A stretch of DNA of 64,000 nucleotides from Pseudomonadota bacterium (GCA_009922615.1 RFVF01000019.1:1-64000), one strand, 5' to 3'. Counted from the stretch's first letter, positions 49,525 to 58,740 are shown. The notes: generated by a model from the letters alone, not told the origin. Translations and numbers: made by a program.

Positions 49525-50679
49525 TCAGACCTTGATCTTGCGCGGCCACTGCTGGTTGGCTTCCCAGTAGGTCTTCTTGAGCTTGATCGTGGGATCGTCG
49601 GCAGCGGGTTGCACGCGGCCGTCGGCGTCGGTGGCGCGGGAGACCAGCGTGTGCTCGCCCGCCGTGACTTCCGGCAGGTCGAAGGACCAGAACGTCCACG
49701 AGAATTCCGCGCGGTTTGTCGTGTCGAGCTTCACGGCTTGCCATGGGCCGTCGTCCAGCTTGAGCTCCACGGACTTGATGAGCGTGCCGTCGCTCCACGC
49801 CGCACCGCTGACGCGCAGTGCGCCGTTCTTCAGCTTGGCCACGCGGGCGACGACGCTCTTTACGTTCATCCAGCTCACGGAAGTTTCGCGCCAGAGGGTT
49901 TTCCCGTTCTGCTGCTCGCCGCGGATGGTCACGTATTCGCGCGCCATATATTTGCTCATGAGGCGGCGGTCGAGCACCTCGATGCGCGTGAGCCACTTCA
50001 CCCAGGCAATGCCATACCAGCCGGGCACGACGAGCCGCAGCGGAAAGCCGTGCTCGCGCGTCAGCGGCTGGCCGTTCATTTCCCAGCAGAGCATCACCTT
50101 GTCCTGCAAGGCGTCCACCAGCGAGAGGCTGCGGGAGAAACGCATGTCAAAGTCCAGCTCGCGCACCTTCTCGGACTTTTCGTCGGCACCGAAGAAGAGC
50201 ACTTCCGTGCCGCGCTTGAGCAGGCCGCGTTCGCGCAACAGCGGTGCGAGCGGCGTGCCGGTCCAGCGCACGTTGGCCACCGCGCCCATGAACGACGCGC
50301 TCGCGCCGTTGCCGACGCATTCGAGCGTGGCCATGATTTCCTGCCGGGGCCGCTGCTTCAGCTCGGCGAGCGAGAGCGTCAGGGGCCGCTCGACCATGCC
50401 GCCAATTTCCAATTTCCACTCGTCGGCCTTGAGCTCGGGCTTGTTGTAATGGCTGACGACGTAAACCTGCTCGTTGGGCGTGACCCAGTTCGTCAATTCA
50501 TCCCACTGGATCATCGGACGATTCGGATTGCGCAACTGGGGCGTTACGAACGGCACGAGCGTCGCGCCCTCTTCCAACTCGGCAAAACCAAAGACGGACA
50601 TCGGCACCTGCGTAAAGGCATACGCGGCGAAAGCGACGGTGCCCTTCATGACGTTGCGGCGGGTCAGGCGAGGTTTCAT
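49525..50679 (-). CDS. Exported sulfite-oxidase-family molybdoenzyme
   Basis: A 384-residue protein (start at 50679; the same reading frame is open far upstream but has no homology there). It has a Tat-like signal (LTRRNVMKG) for export of the folded cofactor enzyme. The Mo-binding domain has the ligand Cys121 in TLECVGNG, with GVRWTGTPL-like NVRWTGTPLAPLL. HGFPLRLVVPGWYGIAWVKWL is a second family motif. The C-terminal dimerisation domain of the sulfite oxidase family follows from about residue 275. There is no heme domain, as in SorA/YedY-like forms. The physiological substrate could be sulfite or another sulfoxide/sulfite-like molecule. It depends on Moco, whose MoeA is encoded at 5654. Confidence 0.92.
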   Translation of the reverse strand: MKPRLTRRNVMKGTVAFAAYAFTQVPMSVFGFAELEEGATLVPFVTPQLRNPNRPMIQWDELTNWVTPNEQVYVVSHYNKPELKADEWKLEIGGMVERPLTLSLAELKQRPRQEIMATLECVGNGASASFMGAVANVRWTGTPLAPLLRERGLLKRGTEVLFFGADEKSEKVRELDFDMRFSRSLSLVDALQDKVMLCWEMNGQPLTREHGFPLRLVVPGWYGIAWVKWLTRIEVLDRRLMSKYMAREYVTIRGEQQNGKTLWRETSVSWMNVKSVVARVAKLKNGALRVSGAAWSDGTLIKSVELKLDDGPWQAVKLDTTNRAEFSWTFWSFDLPEVTAGEHTLVSRATDADGRVQPAADDPTIKLKKTYWEANQQWPRKIKV

Positions 50680-50787
50680 GCCGGCAGTGAAGCGCAGCGG
50701 CGTGGCTCCGTCAGCAGGGAAATGCTGGCCGACGGATGCCAAAAAGGAATTGTCTGGCCCCCGCCTTCGCGTAGTGTCCGCGCCTCT

Positions 50788-52125
50788 ATGCGGCAGGTGA
50801 ACTTGGGCATGATTGGCGGCGGGACCGTCGGTGGCGGGGTCTATGAAGCCGTCCGACGCAACGGCGCCTTGATGGCGTCGCGGCTCGGCGTGTCCCTGAA
50901 CATCCGGCGCATTGCCGTGCGCGACTTGAAGAAGGCTCGCGCCGTCAACATCCCCGCGAGCCTGCTCACCACGGACTGGCACGGCGTCGTCGCGGACCCG
51001 GCAGTCAACCTCGTCGTGGAGCTGATGGGCGGCACCACGACCGCGCGGCAGGTGGTGCTGGCGGCACTCAAGCTCGGCAAACCCGTCGTCACGGCGAACA
51101 AGGCCTTGCTCTCCGCGCATGGCGAAGAGTTGTTTGCCGCCGCGCAGGCCAACGGAGCGAACCTCTATTACGAAGCGAGCGTCGCGGGCGGCATTCCGAT
51201 TATCAAAGTCTTGCGCGAGGGCCTTATCGGGAACCGCATCACGCGGCTTTTCGGCATCGTCAATGGCACCTGCAACTACATCCTCACGCGCATGAAGGAC
51301 GAGGGCGCGGACTTCGCCGCCGTGCTCGCGGACGCGCAGCGGCTCGGCTACGCGGAGACGCCGCCGGACCTGGACATTGACGGCCACGACGCGGCGCACA
51401 AGACGGGCATCCTCGCGTCACTCGCGCACGGCTTCTGGGTGAACCCAAAGCAGATTTACACCGAAGGCATCCGCAACATCACGCGGCAAGACATCGAGTT
51501 CGCGACGAAGCTCGGCTACACAATTCGGCTGCTCGGCTGCGTGAAGACGGCAAACGGTGTCCGCCGCAAGAAATCCGCAATCGGCAATCGGCAATCGGCA
51601 ATTCAAGTCTCCGTCTATCCCGCGCTCGTCCCGAACTCCCACGTGCTCGCCAACGTCAACGGCGTCTTCAACGCCGTCTATGTGCGCGGCGATGTGGTGG
51701 GCGACACGCTTTATTACGGACGCGGCGCGGGCCAGGACGCCACGGCCAGCGCGGTCCTGAGCGACCTCGCGGACGCCGCGCTCGACCTCAAGTGCGGCAC
51801 CAAGAACCGCATCCCGCCGTTCATCCCGCACGAGCGCGACGGCGCGGTGCTGCCGATGGACGACGTGGTCTCGCGCTACTACGTGCGGCTGACGGTCGAG
51901 GACCGGCCGGGCGTGTTCGCGAAAATCGCCGGCATTCTCGCGAAGGCGAACATCGGCATCTCTTCCATCATCCAGCCCGAGGGCCACGACGGCGTGACCG
52001 TGCCGGTCATCCTGATGATTCACGACGCGCCCAACGCCGCGATGCGCAAGGCCCTCGCCGCCGTCGCAAAACTGTCTGTGGTCAAATCTGCTCCCGTGAT
52101 GATTCGCGTCGAGAGCTTTGAGTAA
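50788..52125 (+). CDS. hom: Homoserine dehydrogenase, with in-frame repeat insertion
   Basis: Reduces aspartate semialdehyde to homoserine. The start at 50788 gives 445 residues. NAD(P)-binding GMIGGGTVGGGV, ASVAGGIPIIK, GIVNGTCNYILTRM and DIDGHDAAHK (catalytic Asp and Lys region) are all present. A C-terminal ACT domain (about residues 365-445; RLTVEDRPGVFAKIAGIL) suggests threonine feedback inhibition. At residues 262-272 the loop reads KSAIGNRQSAI, encoded by the same 7-bp repeat as in the PSCyt1 gene. The gene directly adjoins thrC. Confidence 0.95.
   Translation: MRQVNLGMIGGGTVGGGVYEAVRRNGALMASRLGVSLNIRRIAVRDLKKARAVNIPASLLTTDWHGVVADPAVNLVVELMGGTTTARQVVLAALKLGKPVVTANKALLSAHGEELFAAAQANGANLYYEASVAGGIPIIKVLREGLIGNRITRLFGIVNGTCNYILTRMKDEGADFAAVLADAQRLGYAETPPDLDIDGHDAAHKTGILASLAHGFWVNPKQIYTEGIRNITRQDIEFATKLGYTIRLLGCVKTANGVRRKKSAIGNRQSAIQVSVYPALVPNSHVLANVNGVFNAVYVRGDVVGDTLYYGRGAGQDATASAVLSDLADAALDLKCGTKNRIPPFIPHERDGAVLPMDDVVSRYYVRLTVEDRPGVFAKIAGILAKANIGISSIIQPEGHDGVTVPVILMIHDAPNAAMRKALAAVAKLSVVKSAPVMIRVESFE
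51578..51601. repeat. Heptanucleotide array, 3 x CAATCGG, inside hom
   Basis: Three exact CAATCGG units (51578-51598) and the start of a fourth. The translation adds IGNRQSA to a surface loop between the catalytic domain strands of homoserine dehydrogenase. Confidence 0.9.
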
Positions 52126-53487
52126 ATGAGTCAGCTCCTTTTCCGCTCCACCAACGGCCAGTCGCCGTCCGTCAACCTGCGCGAGGCCTTCCTCGCCGGC
52201 CAGGCACCGGACCGCGGTCTTTATTTACCCGAGTCGTTTCCGCGCTTGTCGCCGGCGGAAATCGCCGAGTTTGCCGAGCTGCCCTATCGGCAGGTCGCCT
52301 TCCGCGTGCTGCGCAAATTCACCGCCGGCGTCATCCCCGACGACGCCCTCGCCGCGATGTGCGACCGCGCCTACGACTTCGGCGTGCCGCTTGAAGTCAT
52401 CCAGCGGGGCGTTCATCTCATGCGGCTGGATCAAGGCCCGACCGCGTCCTTCAAGGACTTCGCTGCGCAGATGATGGCGCAGATGTTCGGGCGGTTTTTG
52501 CAGGAAGTCGGCGGGCAGGTCACCATCCTCACCGCCACCAGCGGCGACACCGGGGCGGCCGTTGCACACGCGTTTCACGAGGTGCCCGGGGTCCGCGTCA
52601 TCGTGCTCTTCCCCATTGCCGAGGTCAGCGAGAGCCAGCGCAAGCTCATGACCACGCTTAAGGAGAACGTCCGCACCGTGGCGGTGGACGGGAAGTTCGA
52701 CGACTGCCAGGCGATGGTGAAGCGCGCTTTCGCCGACCCTGCGCTTGCTCGCATTCATCTCTCCTCCGCCAATTCCATCAACATCGGTCGCCTCCTGCCG
52801 CAGAGTGTGTATTATTTCTACGCCGCCTCGCGCCTCGCGTGGCCCGGTCAGCCGATGGTCTTCAGTATTCCGAGCGGCAACTTCGGCGACATGATGGGTG
52901 CGGTCGTCGCCCGCGAGATGGGATTGCCCATCCGCAAAATCATCGCCTCCGTCAACGACAACGACTCCTTCCCGCGCTACCTCGCCAGCGGCATTTACGA
53001 AAAGATCTCGCCTTCGCGCAATTCCGTCTCCAACGCGATGAACGTGGGCCACCCGAGCAACCTCGCGCGGCTCGTCGCGGTCTATGGCGGCCACATGGAC
53101 GAGACCGGGAAGATCCATCGGCAGCCCGACTTGACCGCCATGCGCCGCGATGTGTTCTCCACCTCCATCAACGACAACCGCACCCGCACGTCGCTCCGGG
53201 AATTTTGGAACAAGTATCAGATTCTGCTCGAACCCCACGGCGTGGTCGCGTGGCAGGGCTTCCTCGACTGGTGCGCTGTCGAGCCGCTGGGCAACACACC
53301 TGCCGTCATCGTCGAAACGGCGAACCCGGCCAAATTCCCCGAGGAAGTGGAGAAGGTCGTCGGCTGGACACCCGACGTGCCCGCCGCGATGAACACCGGC
53401 CTGCAATTGCCCGAGGATTACGACCGCATGGGCGCAGACTACGAGGCCTTCCGCGCCTACCTCCTCAAGGCCCATGCTTCTACGTGA
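52126..53487 (+). CDS. thrC: Threonine synthase
   Basis: Converts O-phosphohomoserine to threonine using PLP. A 453-residue protein of the longer (fold-type II) class. The PLP Lys is Lys110 in GPTASFKDFAAQMM. Also seen are TATSGDTGAA for the cofactor phosphate and NSINIGRLLPQ. The start directly follows the hom stop (52123-52125), so translation is coupled. The following lysC gene is 66 bases downstream on the same strand. Confidence 0.96.
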   Translation: MSQLLFRSTNGQSPSVNLREAFLAGQAPDRGLYLPESFPRLSPAEIAEFAELPYRQVAFRVLRKFTAGVIPDDALAAMCDRAYDFGVPLEVIQRGVHLMRLDQGPTASFKDFAAQMMAQMFGRFLQEVGGQVTILTATSGDTGAAVAHAFHEVPGVRVIVLFPIAEVSESQRKLMTTLKENVRTVAVDGKFDDCQAMVKRAFADPALARIHLSSANSINIGRLLPQSVYYFYAASRLAWPGQPMVFSIPSGNFGDMMGAVVAREMGLPIRKIIASVNDNDSFPRYLASGIYEKISPSRNSVSNAMNVGHPSNLARLVAVYGGHMDETGKIHRQPDLTAMRRDVFSTSINDNRTRTSLREFWNKYQILLEPHGVVAWQGFLDWCAVEPLGNTPAVIVETANPAKFPEEVEKVVGWTPDVPAAMNTGLQLPEDYDRMGADYEAFRAYLLKAHAST

Positions 53488-53553
53488 GCCTTCGCACGCA
53501 GAACCGGCATTGCCAAAAGCTGCGCCCGCCTGCTAGAACACGCGCCCTTTGAC

Positions 53554-54774
53554 ATGGCTCTCATTGTCCAAAAATACGGCGGCACCTCGGTCGGCAATCC
53601 CGAGCGCATCAAGAACGTCGCCCGGCGCGTGGCCGAATATCGCAACCGCGGCGACCAAGTAGTCGTCGTCGTGTCCGCCATGAGCGGCGTGACCGACAAC
53701 CTCATCAAGCTTGCCAAGGAAATTACTCCGCTGCCCAGCGAGCGCGAGATGGACATGCTGCTGGCCACGGGCGAACAGCAGACCATCGCGCTCACCGCCA
53801 TCGCGCTCCAGCAGCTCGGCATCCCGGCCACCTCGCTTACCGGTGCGCAGGCGGGAATCGTCACCGACGGTGTCCACACCAAGGCGAAGATCAAGAACAT
53901 CACTCCCAAGAAAGTCCACGCGCAGCTCGACGCCGGAAACGTCGTCATCGTCGCCGGCTTTCAGGGTGAAACCGCCGAGGGCCAGATCACCACGCTCGGG
54001 CGTGGCGGCTCGGATCTCACCGCCATTGCGCTCGCTGCAGCCGTGAAGGCCGACCTCTGCCAGATTTACACGGACGTGGATGGCGTTTACACGGCCGATC
54101 CGCGCATCGTGCCCGGCGCGAAGAAGCTGCCGGAGATCGCCTACGACGAAATGCTCGAACTCGCGGGCGCGGGCGCAAAGGTCATGCAGCTCCGCTCGGT
54201 CGAGTTCGCCAAGAAATTCGGCGTCGTGTTTGAAGTCCGCTCCAGTTTGAACGACAACCCCGGAACCATTGTGAAAGAAGAAACGCAAAGCATGGAAGGC
54301 GTCGTCGTGCGCGGCGTCGCGCTCGACAAGAACCAGGCCAAGGTCACCGTCATCGGCGTGCCCGACCGGCCCGGCGTGGCCGCCCGCATCTTCAAGGCGT
54401 TGGCGGACGGGGTTATCGGCGTGGACATGATCGTGCAGAACATCAGTCACGGCTCGAAGTCGCCCACCACCGACATCTCCTTCACGCTCGACAAGCCCGA
54501 CCTCCCCAAGGCGCGCAAGGTCATGGACAGCCTCAAGGCCGAGGTCGGCTACGTGGACCTCGCCGTGAGCGAGACCATCGGCAAGCTCTCCATCGTGGGC
54601 GTCGGCATGAAGAGCCACAGCGGCGTGGCGGCGAAGATGTTCGAGACACTGGCGAAGGAAGGCGTGAACATCGACATGATCTCCACGAGCGAAATCAAAA
54701 TCTCCGTGGTCATCGGCCTCGACAAGGGCGAAGCGGCCATGCGCGCGGTGCACAAGGTTTTCCTCGGCACCTAA
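53554..54774 (+). CDS. lysC: Aspartate kinase
   Basis: Phosphorylates aspartate as the first step toward lysine, threonine and methionine. A 406-residue monofunctional enzyme. Kinase motifs KYGGTSV (residues 7-13), GRGGSDLTAIALA and TDVDGVYTADPR are present. Two ACT domains follow (VIGVPDRPGVAARIFKAL and IVGVGMKSHSGVAAKMFETL), which bind Lys/Thr effectors. With hom and thrC immediately upstream it forms an aspartate-family amino-acid cluster; asd and thrB are not present here. Confidence 0.97.
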   Translation: MALIVQKYGGTSVGNPERIKNVARRVAEYRNRGDQVVVVVSAMSGVTDNLIKLAKEITPLPSEREMDMLLATGEQQTIALTAIALQQLGIPATSLTGAQAGIVTDGVHTKAKIKNITPKKVHAQLDAGNVVIVAGFQGETAEGQITTLGRGGSDLTAIALAAAVKADLCQIYTDVDGVYTADPRIVPGAKKLPEIAYDEMLELAGAGAKVMQLRSVEFAKKFGVVFEVRSSLNDNPGTIVKEETQSMEGVVVRGVALDKNQAKVTVIGVPDRPGVAARIFKALADGVIGVDMIVQNISHGSKSPTTDISFTLDKPDLPKARKVMDSLKAEVGYVDLAVSETIGKLSIVGVGMKSHSGVAAKMFETLAKEGVNIDMISTSEIKISVVIGLDKGEAAMRAVHKVFLGT

Positions 54775-54790
54775 GGCAGTTCTGACGCGG

Positions 54791-54819
54791 GCTGTAGCGG
54801 CGGGAGAGAAAATCCCGCA
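54791..54819. repeat. Short hairpin after lysC
   Basis: GCGGGA (54800-54805) and TCCCGC (54813-54818) form a 6-bp stem with a 7-base loop (GAGAAAA). The preceding bases CTGTAGCGG resemble the outer arm of the rlmN three-stem repeats. It may be a remnant of that family or a weak terminator; there is no T-tract. Confidence 0.4.
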
Positions 54820-54850
54820 TACTCTTCGGACGTTTGCGCGTCCAAGGCGG

Positions 54851-56317
54851 ATGCTTCACTTCGCACTCCGTGTTTTCCTCGGCCTACTCGCCGTCAGCTT
54901 CACCGTCGTCGCCGAGGTCAAGCCGGGCAGTTACAACCTCGCCGAGGTGCGCGACCCGGCCACGCTGGAAACGCGCGTCATCGAGGACTGGCAGCCGTGG
55001 GGAGCAGATGCGAAGGCGCGGCGGAAACTCGTCGAGATCACCGTGTGCGAATGGTGGCCGGGACAAAAGGTGCGGCTGCCGGTCACGCTCCTCGCGCCCG
55101 CCACCAGCACAACCCGCAACATCGTGATCGGCAACTCGAGCGTGCAGTTGAAGGCGGCGGCTCCGACGGGCGCGATGCTGCGGCTGCTGCGTGACCACGG
55201 CGTCGGCATCGTGCTCATCGGCATGACCTCGATTGACCTGATGGAGCCGGTCGGCAAGCTCGACGTGGGGATGAAGGCGCACTTCCTCAAGACCAAGGAC
55301 GCGCGGTTCACCCCGGCGTGGATTTGGGGCATGAGCGACATGCGCGCGCTCACCGCCGCGCTGGCGGAGAAGGATGTTTTCCAGCCGGGCAAAGTCCTGG
55401 CCACGGGTGGTTCCAAGCGCGGCGTCGGGGCGGCTGCGGCTGGCATCGCGGACGATCGCTTCACCTCCATCCTGCCCGTGGTGGCGCCGATCATTGACAG
55501 CCCGGGCGGGCCGTATGTCGAGGGCATGATGCCGGCAGAGATCGCGCGCGCGAACGAGCAGTTCCTCGCCGACTTGCTCGCGGACAAGGTGCCCAACGCG
55601 CCCGCCTCCGCGCGCGCGCCGCTCATCAGCCGCCAGAAGGCCCGCGCGGACGAGCGCATCACCGTGCGCGAGGCACGCGACGCCGGCTGGAGCGAGGCGG
55701 AGATGAAGGTCGCCTGCACGGCGGCGTGGGAGGTCTGCCGCACGACGAGCTATCTGCCCACGTTGCGGAAGCGCGGCCTCGAAATCTTTTACAACCAAGG
55801 CTCAAACGACGCCGTCAGCCCCGGCCTGCGCGAACTGGGCCGGCGCTTTCCCGACTTCCCCATCTACATCGTGCCCGGCGGCCACCACGGCGCGGCGAAG
55901 GAGACGGGCATGAAGAAGCAGGTCGGCTCGCTGCCGGAGGTGGACGAGAACCTGTTCGCCTTCGCGCAGCACCACTTCTTCGGCACGCGGCCGATGGTCG
56001 CGCCGCCGAAGGTGACGAGTCAGTGGGACGCCGCCACGCGCCGTTTGCAAGTGACCGTGCGCTTCCCTGACGGCGCGGAGCCGCAGCAGAACGACCTGTG
56101 GTGGGCGGTGAATCGCCACCCCGACTACACACTTGCGATGGAATACGACGCGTGGGAATCGGTGCCGATGAAGCGCACTGGCGCGGCGACGTTCAGCGGT
56201 GAAGCGACCTTGACCACCAAGCCCCGGACGCTCGATGTCCTCACGGTGCATCAGCACGCGGCCAACGGCTCCACGCTCACGCTATCGAGTCCTTTGCTGT
56301 TCCTCGAAGTGCGGTGA
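54851..56317 (+). CDS. Exported alpha/beta-hydrolase, PhoPQ-activated-pathogenicity-related-like
   Basis: A 488-residue protein with a Sec signal (residues about 1-21, VVA|EVK). The nucleophile motif GGSKRG (Ser188) is like the GASKRG of PhoPQ-activated pathogenicity-related proteins. A predicted acid residue follows in NDAVSPGL, and the catalytic His probably sits in VPGGHHGAAKE. The C-terminal 120 residues form a separate beta-rich domain. The family's substrate is unknown, though ester or amide hydrolysis in the envelope is likely. Next to it, in convergent orientation, is an SGNH hydrolase. Confidence 0.8.
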   Translation: MLHFALRVFLGLLAVSFTVVAEVKPGSYNLAEVRDPATLETRVIEDWQPWGADAKARRKLVEITVCEWWPGQKVRLPVTLLAPATSTTRNIVIGNSSVQLKAAAPTGAMLRLLRDHGVGIVLIGMTSIDLMEPVGKLDVGMKAHFLKTKDARFTPAWIWGMSDMRALTAALAEKDVFQPGKVLATGGSKRGVGAAAAGIADDRFTSILPVVAPIIDSPGGPYVEGMMPAEIARANEQFLADLLADKVPNAPASARAPLISRQKARADERITVREARDAGWSEAEMKVACTAAWEVCRTTSYLPTLRKRGLEIFYNQGSNDAVSPGLRELGRRFPDFPIYIVPGGHHGAAKETGMKKQVGSLPEVDENLFAFAQHHFFGTRPMVAPPKVTSQWDAATRRLQVTVRFPDGAEPQQNDLWWAVNRHPDYTLAMEYDAWESVPMKRTGAATFSGEATLTTKPRTLDVLTVHQHAANGSTLTLSSPLLFLEVR

Positions 56318-56335
56318 GGCGTTGATTGCCGCGCA

Positions 56336-57169
56336 TCACTTCCCCTTCGCCTTGCGCTCGCGGAGGATGGGCGCGAGGAACTTCACCGTCTCGTCGCCGA
56401 TGACGTGGTAGCCGGCGAGGTTCGGATGCCGGTCGCTGAACCAGCCGGGTAGGTGGCCGAAATGCGCGTCGAGGCGGTTGTCCATCACCACGACCGTCGG
56501 CGGCGTGCCGCTGGTGAAGGGCTTCACAAACTCGTGATACTTCTCGGGAATCTTCGCGACGGGGAAGCGCCGGTAGTTCAGCATGTTCGGCCCCTTCTCC
56601 AACTCGGCGGCGTAGCGCGGGTAGATGTCGAAGAGCTTGAGCTTCTCCTGCTCGGCGACCTGCCGGATGAGGGCGTTGATGCGCTCGCTCGTGGCTGCGT
56701 CGGAGAAGGGAATCACCGTCATCGGGATGAGCATCGCATTCGGATGGTCCTGCCGCAGCCGGGCGAGCAACGCGTGGAAGTCCTTGGGGAAATTGTTGGC
56801 GAAGTCCTCGCGCCGCGCGTTGTCGTTCAGCCCGTAGCGGACGAAGATGTAGTCCAGTCCCGGCAACTTCGACGCGAGCTTCTCGTAACGCCCCGAGTCC
56901 ACGAGCCGCTGGATATACTCGCCGCTGAGCGCGAGGTTGATGACGTTGCACGGCGGCAGGTCGCCCTCGGCGGCGAGGAGCTGGCGGATGACGTCTTCGA
57001 GGTGCGGGCCTTCCTTCACGAGCTTGCGGGGAATGCTACCCTCGGCCGTGCTGTCGCCGAGGATGAGGATTTGCACCTTGCCCTCGTGCTCGGCGCGCAA
57101 CGCGGTTGGCACGAGCAAGGTCAGCGTGAGCAGGGCGGTCAGTCGAAGGACGCGGGTCAACGTGGTCAT
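56336..57169 (-). CDS. Exported SGNH/GDSL hydrolase
   Basis: About 277 residues from the ATG at 57169 (MTTLTRVLRL) with a Sec signal ending near residue 26 (LRA|EHE). The GDST motif places nucleophile Ser40 (ILGDSTAEG). The oxyanion Asn is in GLNDN, and the Asp/His pair is in SDRHPNLAGYHVIGD. Family enzymes remove acyl groups from polysaccharides or lipids. The genomic context (another secreted hydrolase converging on it) suggests a role in sugar-ester or envelope degradation. Confidence 0.87.
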   Translation of the reverse strand: MTTLTRVLRLTALLTLTLLVPTALRAEHEGKVQILILGDSTAEGSIPRKLVKEGPHLEDVIRQLLAAEGDLPPCNVINLALSGEYIQRLVDSGRYEKLASKLPGLDYIFVRYGLNDNARREDFANNFPKDFHALLARLRQDHPNAMLIPMTVIPFSDAATSERINALIRQVAEQEKLKLFDIYPRYAAELEKGPNMLNYRRFPVAKIPEKYHEFVKPFTSGTPPTVVVMDNRLDAHFGHLPGWFSDRHPNLAGYHVIGDETVKFLAPILRERKAKGK

Positions 57170-57268
57170 GTGCCGAGCTTGGCCGACCAACGCACCGCGT
57201 CAACGGTGGATTGCCTGACACCCGCCGCCCGCCTTGCCTTCCCTCCCTCGCCGTGTTTAATCACCCCC

Positions 57269-58558
57269 ATGACCACCGCACCATGCGCCTCTCGCCGCGA
57301 CTTCCTCACCACCGTGGCTGCCGGCCTGGCCGGCTCCACGAGCGGCCTGCCCGCTCTCGCCGCTGACGCCGCGCGCCCGAAGCGCCTCGCCGTCGTCACC
57401 ACTGAGTGGCGCTACCAATCCCACGCGTGGCACATGGCCGAGCGCTTCCTCAACGGCTACCCGGTCAAGGGCCGCTGGCACCGCCCCCCGCTCCAAGTCG
57501 TCTCTGCCTACGTGGATCAGACGCCCGCGAAAGACCTCAGCCGCGACCGTGCACAGGAGTTCGGCTTCACCATCTACCCGACGGTCGCCGAGACCCTGCG
57601 CTGCGGCGGCAAGCAGCTCGCCGTGGACGCCGTGCTGCTCATCGGGGAGCACGGCAACTACCCGAAGAACGAACTCGGCCAGACCCAATACCCGCGCTAC
57701 GAACTCTTCAAGCAAATCACCGACGTCTTCCGCGCCGACGGCCGCGCCGTGCCGGTCTTCAACGACAAGCACCTCTCGTGGAAATGGGAGTGGGCCAAGG
57801 AGATGGTCGCCCTCTCGCGCGAGCTGAAGTTCCCCCTCCTCGCCGGTTCCTCCCTGCCGAACACCTGGCGGATGCCCGCCGTGGAGATGCCCGCCGGGGC
57901 CGACGTGCAGGAGGCCATGTGCGTGGCCATGGGCGGCGTGGACAGCTACGACTTCCACGCCCTCGAAGTCATCCAGTGCATGGCCGAGCGCCGACGCGGC
58001 GGGGAGACCGGCGTGCAAGCCGTCCAGGCCCTGCGGGGCGACGCCGTCTGGGCGGCGATGGAGAAGAATTCCTGGGCCGCCGGCGGCTGGGACCCCACAC
58101 TCTTCGCCGCCTGCCTCGCGCGCAGCCACACTCTGGCGCAGCCGCCCAACGGCAGCCACCGTTACCCCACGCCCGCGCAGATGCGCACCTGGGTCAAGGA
58201 GCCGGTCGCCTACCGCATCGAGTATGCGGACGGCCTCCGGGCCACGATGTTCCTCCTCAACGGCCTCGTCGGCGACTTCACCTTCGCCGCGCGGCTGCGG
58301 GGGCAGGCCGAGCCGCTCTCCACCCTCTTCCACCTGCCGCCCAACCCGAACGTCGTCTATTCCGCCGCCTTGATGTCAAAGGCGGAGCAACTGTTCCTGA
58401 CCGGCAAGGCCCCGTATCCCATCGAGCGCACGCTCTTGACCAGCGGCATCCTCGCCGCCGCGCTGCAAAGCCGTGGGGCCGACGGCCAGCGCCTCGCCAC
58501 GCCCCACCTCGCCATCAAGTATCAAGCCCCGCAGGAATCCCTCTTCTGGAAGGAGTGA
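57269..58558 (+). CDS. Tat-exported conserved protein, possibly Gfo/Idh-like
   Basis: A 429-residue protein. It starts at 57269 and has the Tat motif SRRDFLTTVAAGLAGS. No named family was recognised with certainty. Residues about 38-150 have the layout of a Gfo/Idh nucleotide domain (AYVDQTP...RAQEFGFTIYPTVAETL...VDAVLLIGEHGNYP) but without the GxGxxG motif and without the EKP Lys. The remainder (LPNTWRMPAVEMP...DSYDFHALEVIQCM) is unlike the classical C-terminal domain. It could be an inactive or altered member. It is probably periplasmic. Confidence 0.65.
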   Translation: MTTAPCASRRDFLTTVAAGLAGSTSGLPALAADAARPKRLAVVTTEWRYQSHAWHMAERFLNGYPVKGRWHRPPLQVVSAYVDQTPAKDLSRDRAQEFGFTIYPTVAETLRCGGKQLAVDAVLLIGEHGNYPKNELGQTQYPRYELFKQITDVFRADGRAVPVFNDKHLSWKWEWAKEMVALSRELKFPLLAGSSLPNTWRMPAVEMPAGADVQEAMCVAMGGVDSYDFHALEVIQCMAERRRGGETGVQAVQALRGDAVWAAMEKNSWAAGGWDPTLFAACLARSHTLAQPPNGSHRYPTPAQMRTWVKEPVAYRIEYADGLRATMFLLNGLVGDFTFAARLRGQAEPLSTLFHLPPNPNVVYSAALMSKAEQLFLTGKAPYPIERTLLTSGILAAALQSRGADGQRLATPHLAIKYQAPQESLFWKE

Positions 58559-58615
58559 AGGCCGGCCAGGCCAAGCCCGTGGAGTGGTAAAGGCATGGGC
58601 TGCTCTCCGCTGGCT

Positions 58616-58740
58616 CCCTCTCCCTTCCTCGGAGGAGGGGAGAGGGCCGGGGTGAGGGGTGCTGGGCGTCGGCGCAATGGGCCGCACCCCTCATCCGGCC
58701 TGCGGCCACCTTCTCCCCTCGCTCCGCGAAGGGAGAAGGA
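58616..58740. repeat. CTCTCCC/GGGGAGAGG-type dispersed repeat
   Basis: Three nested palindromic parts: CCCTCTCCC...GGGGAGAGGG (58616-58647), then GGTGAGGGGTGC paired with GCACCCCTCATCC (58651-58695), and TTCTCCC/GGGAGAA (58711-58737). Together they can fold as a three-stem structure. It fills the gap between the convergent Tat-protein and gamma-glutamyltransferase genes. Elements of this sequence type are known as dispersed repeats in many high-GC bacteria. Confidence 0.83.
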
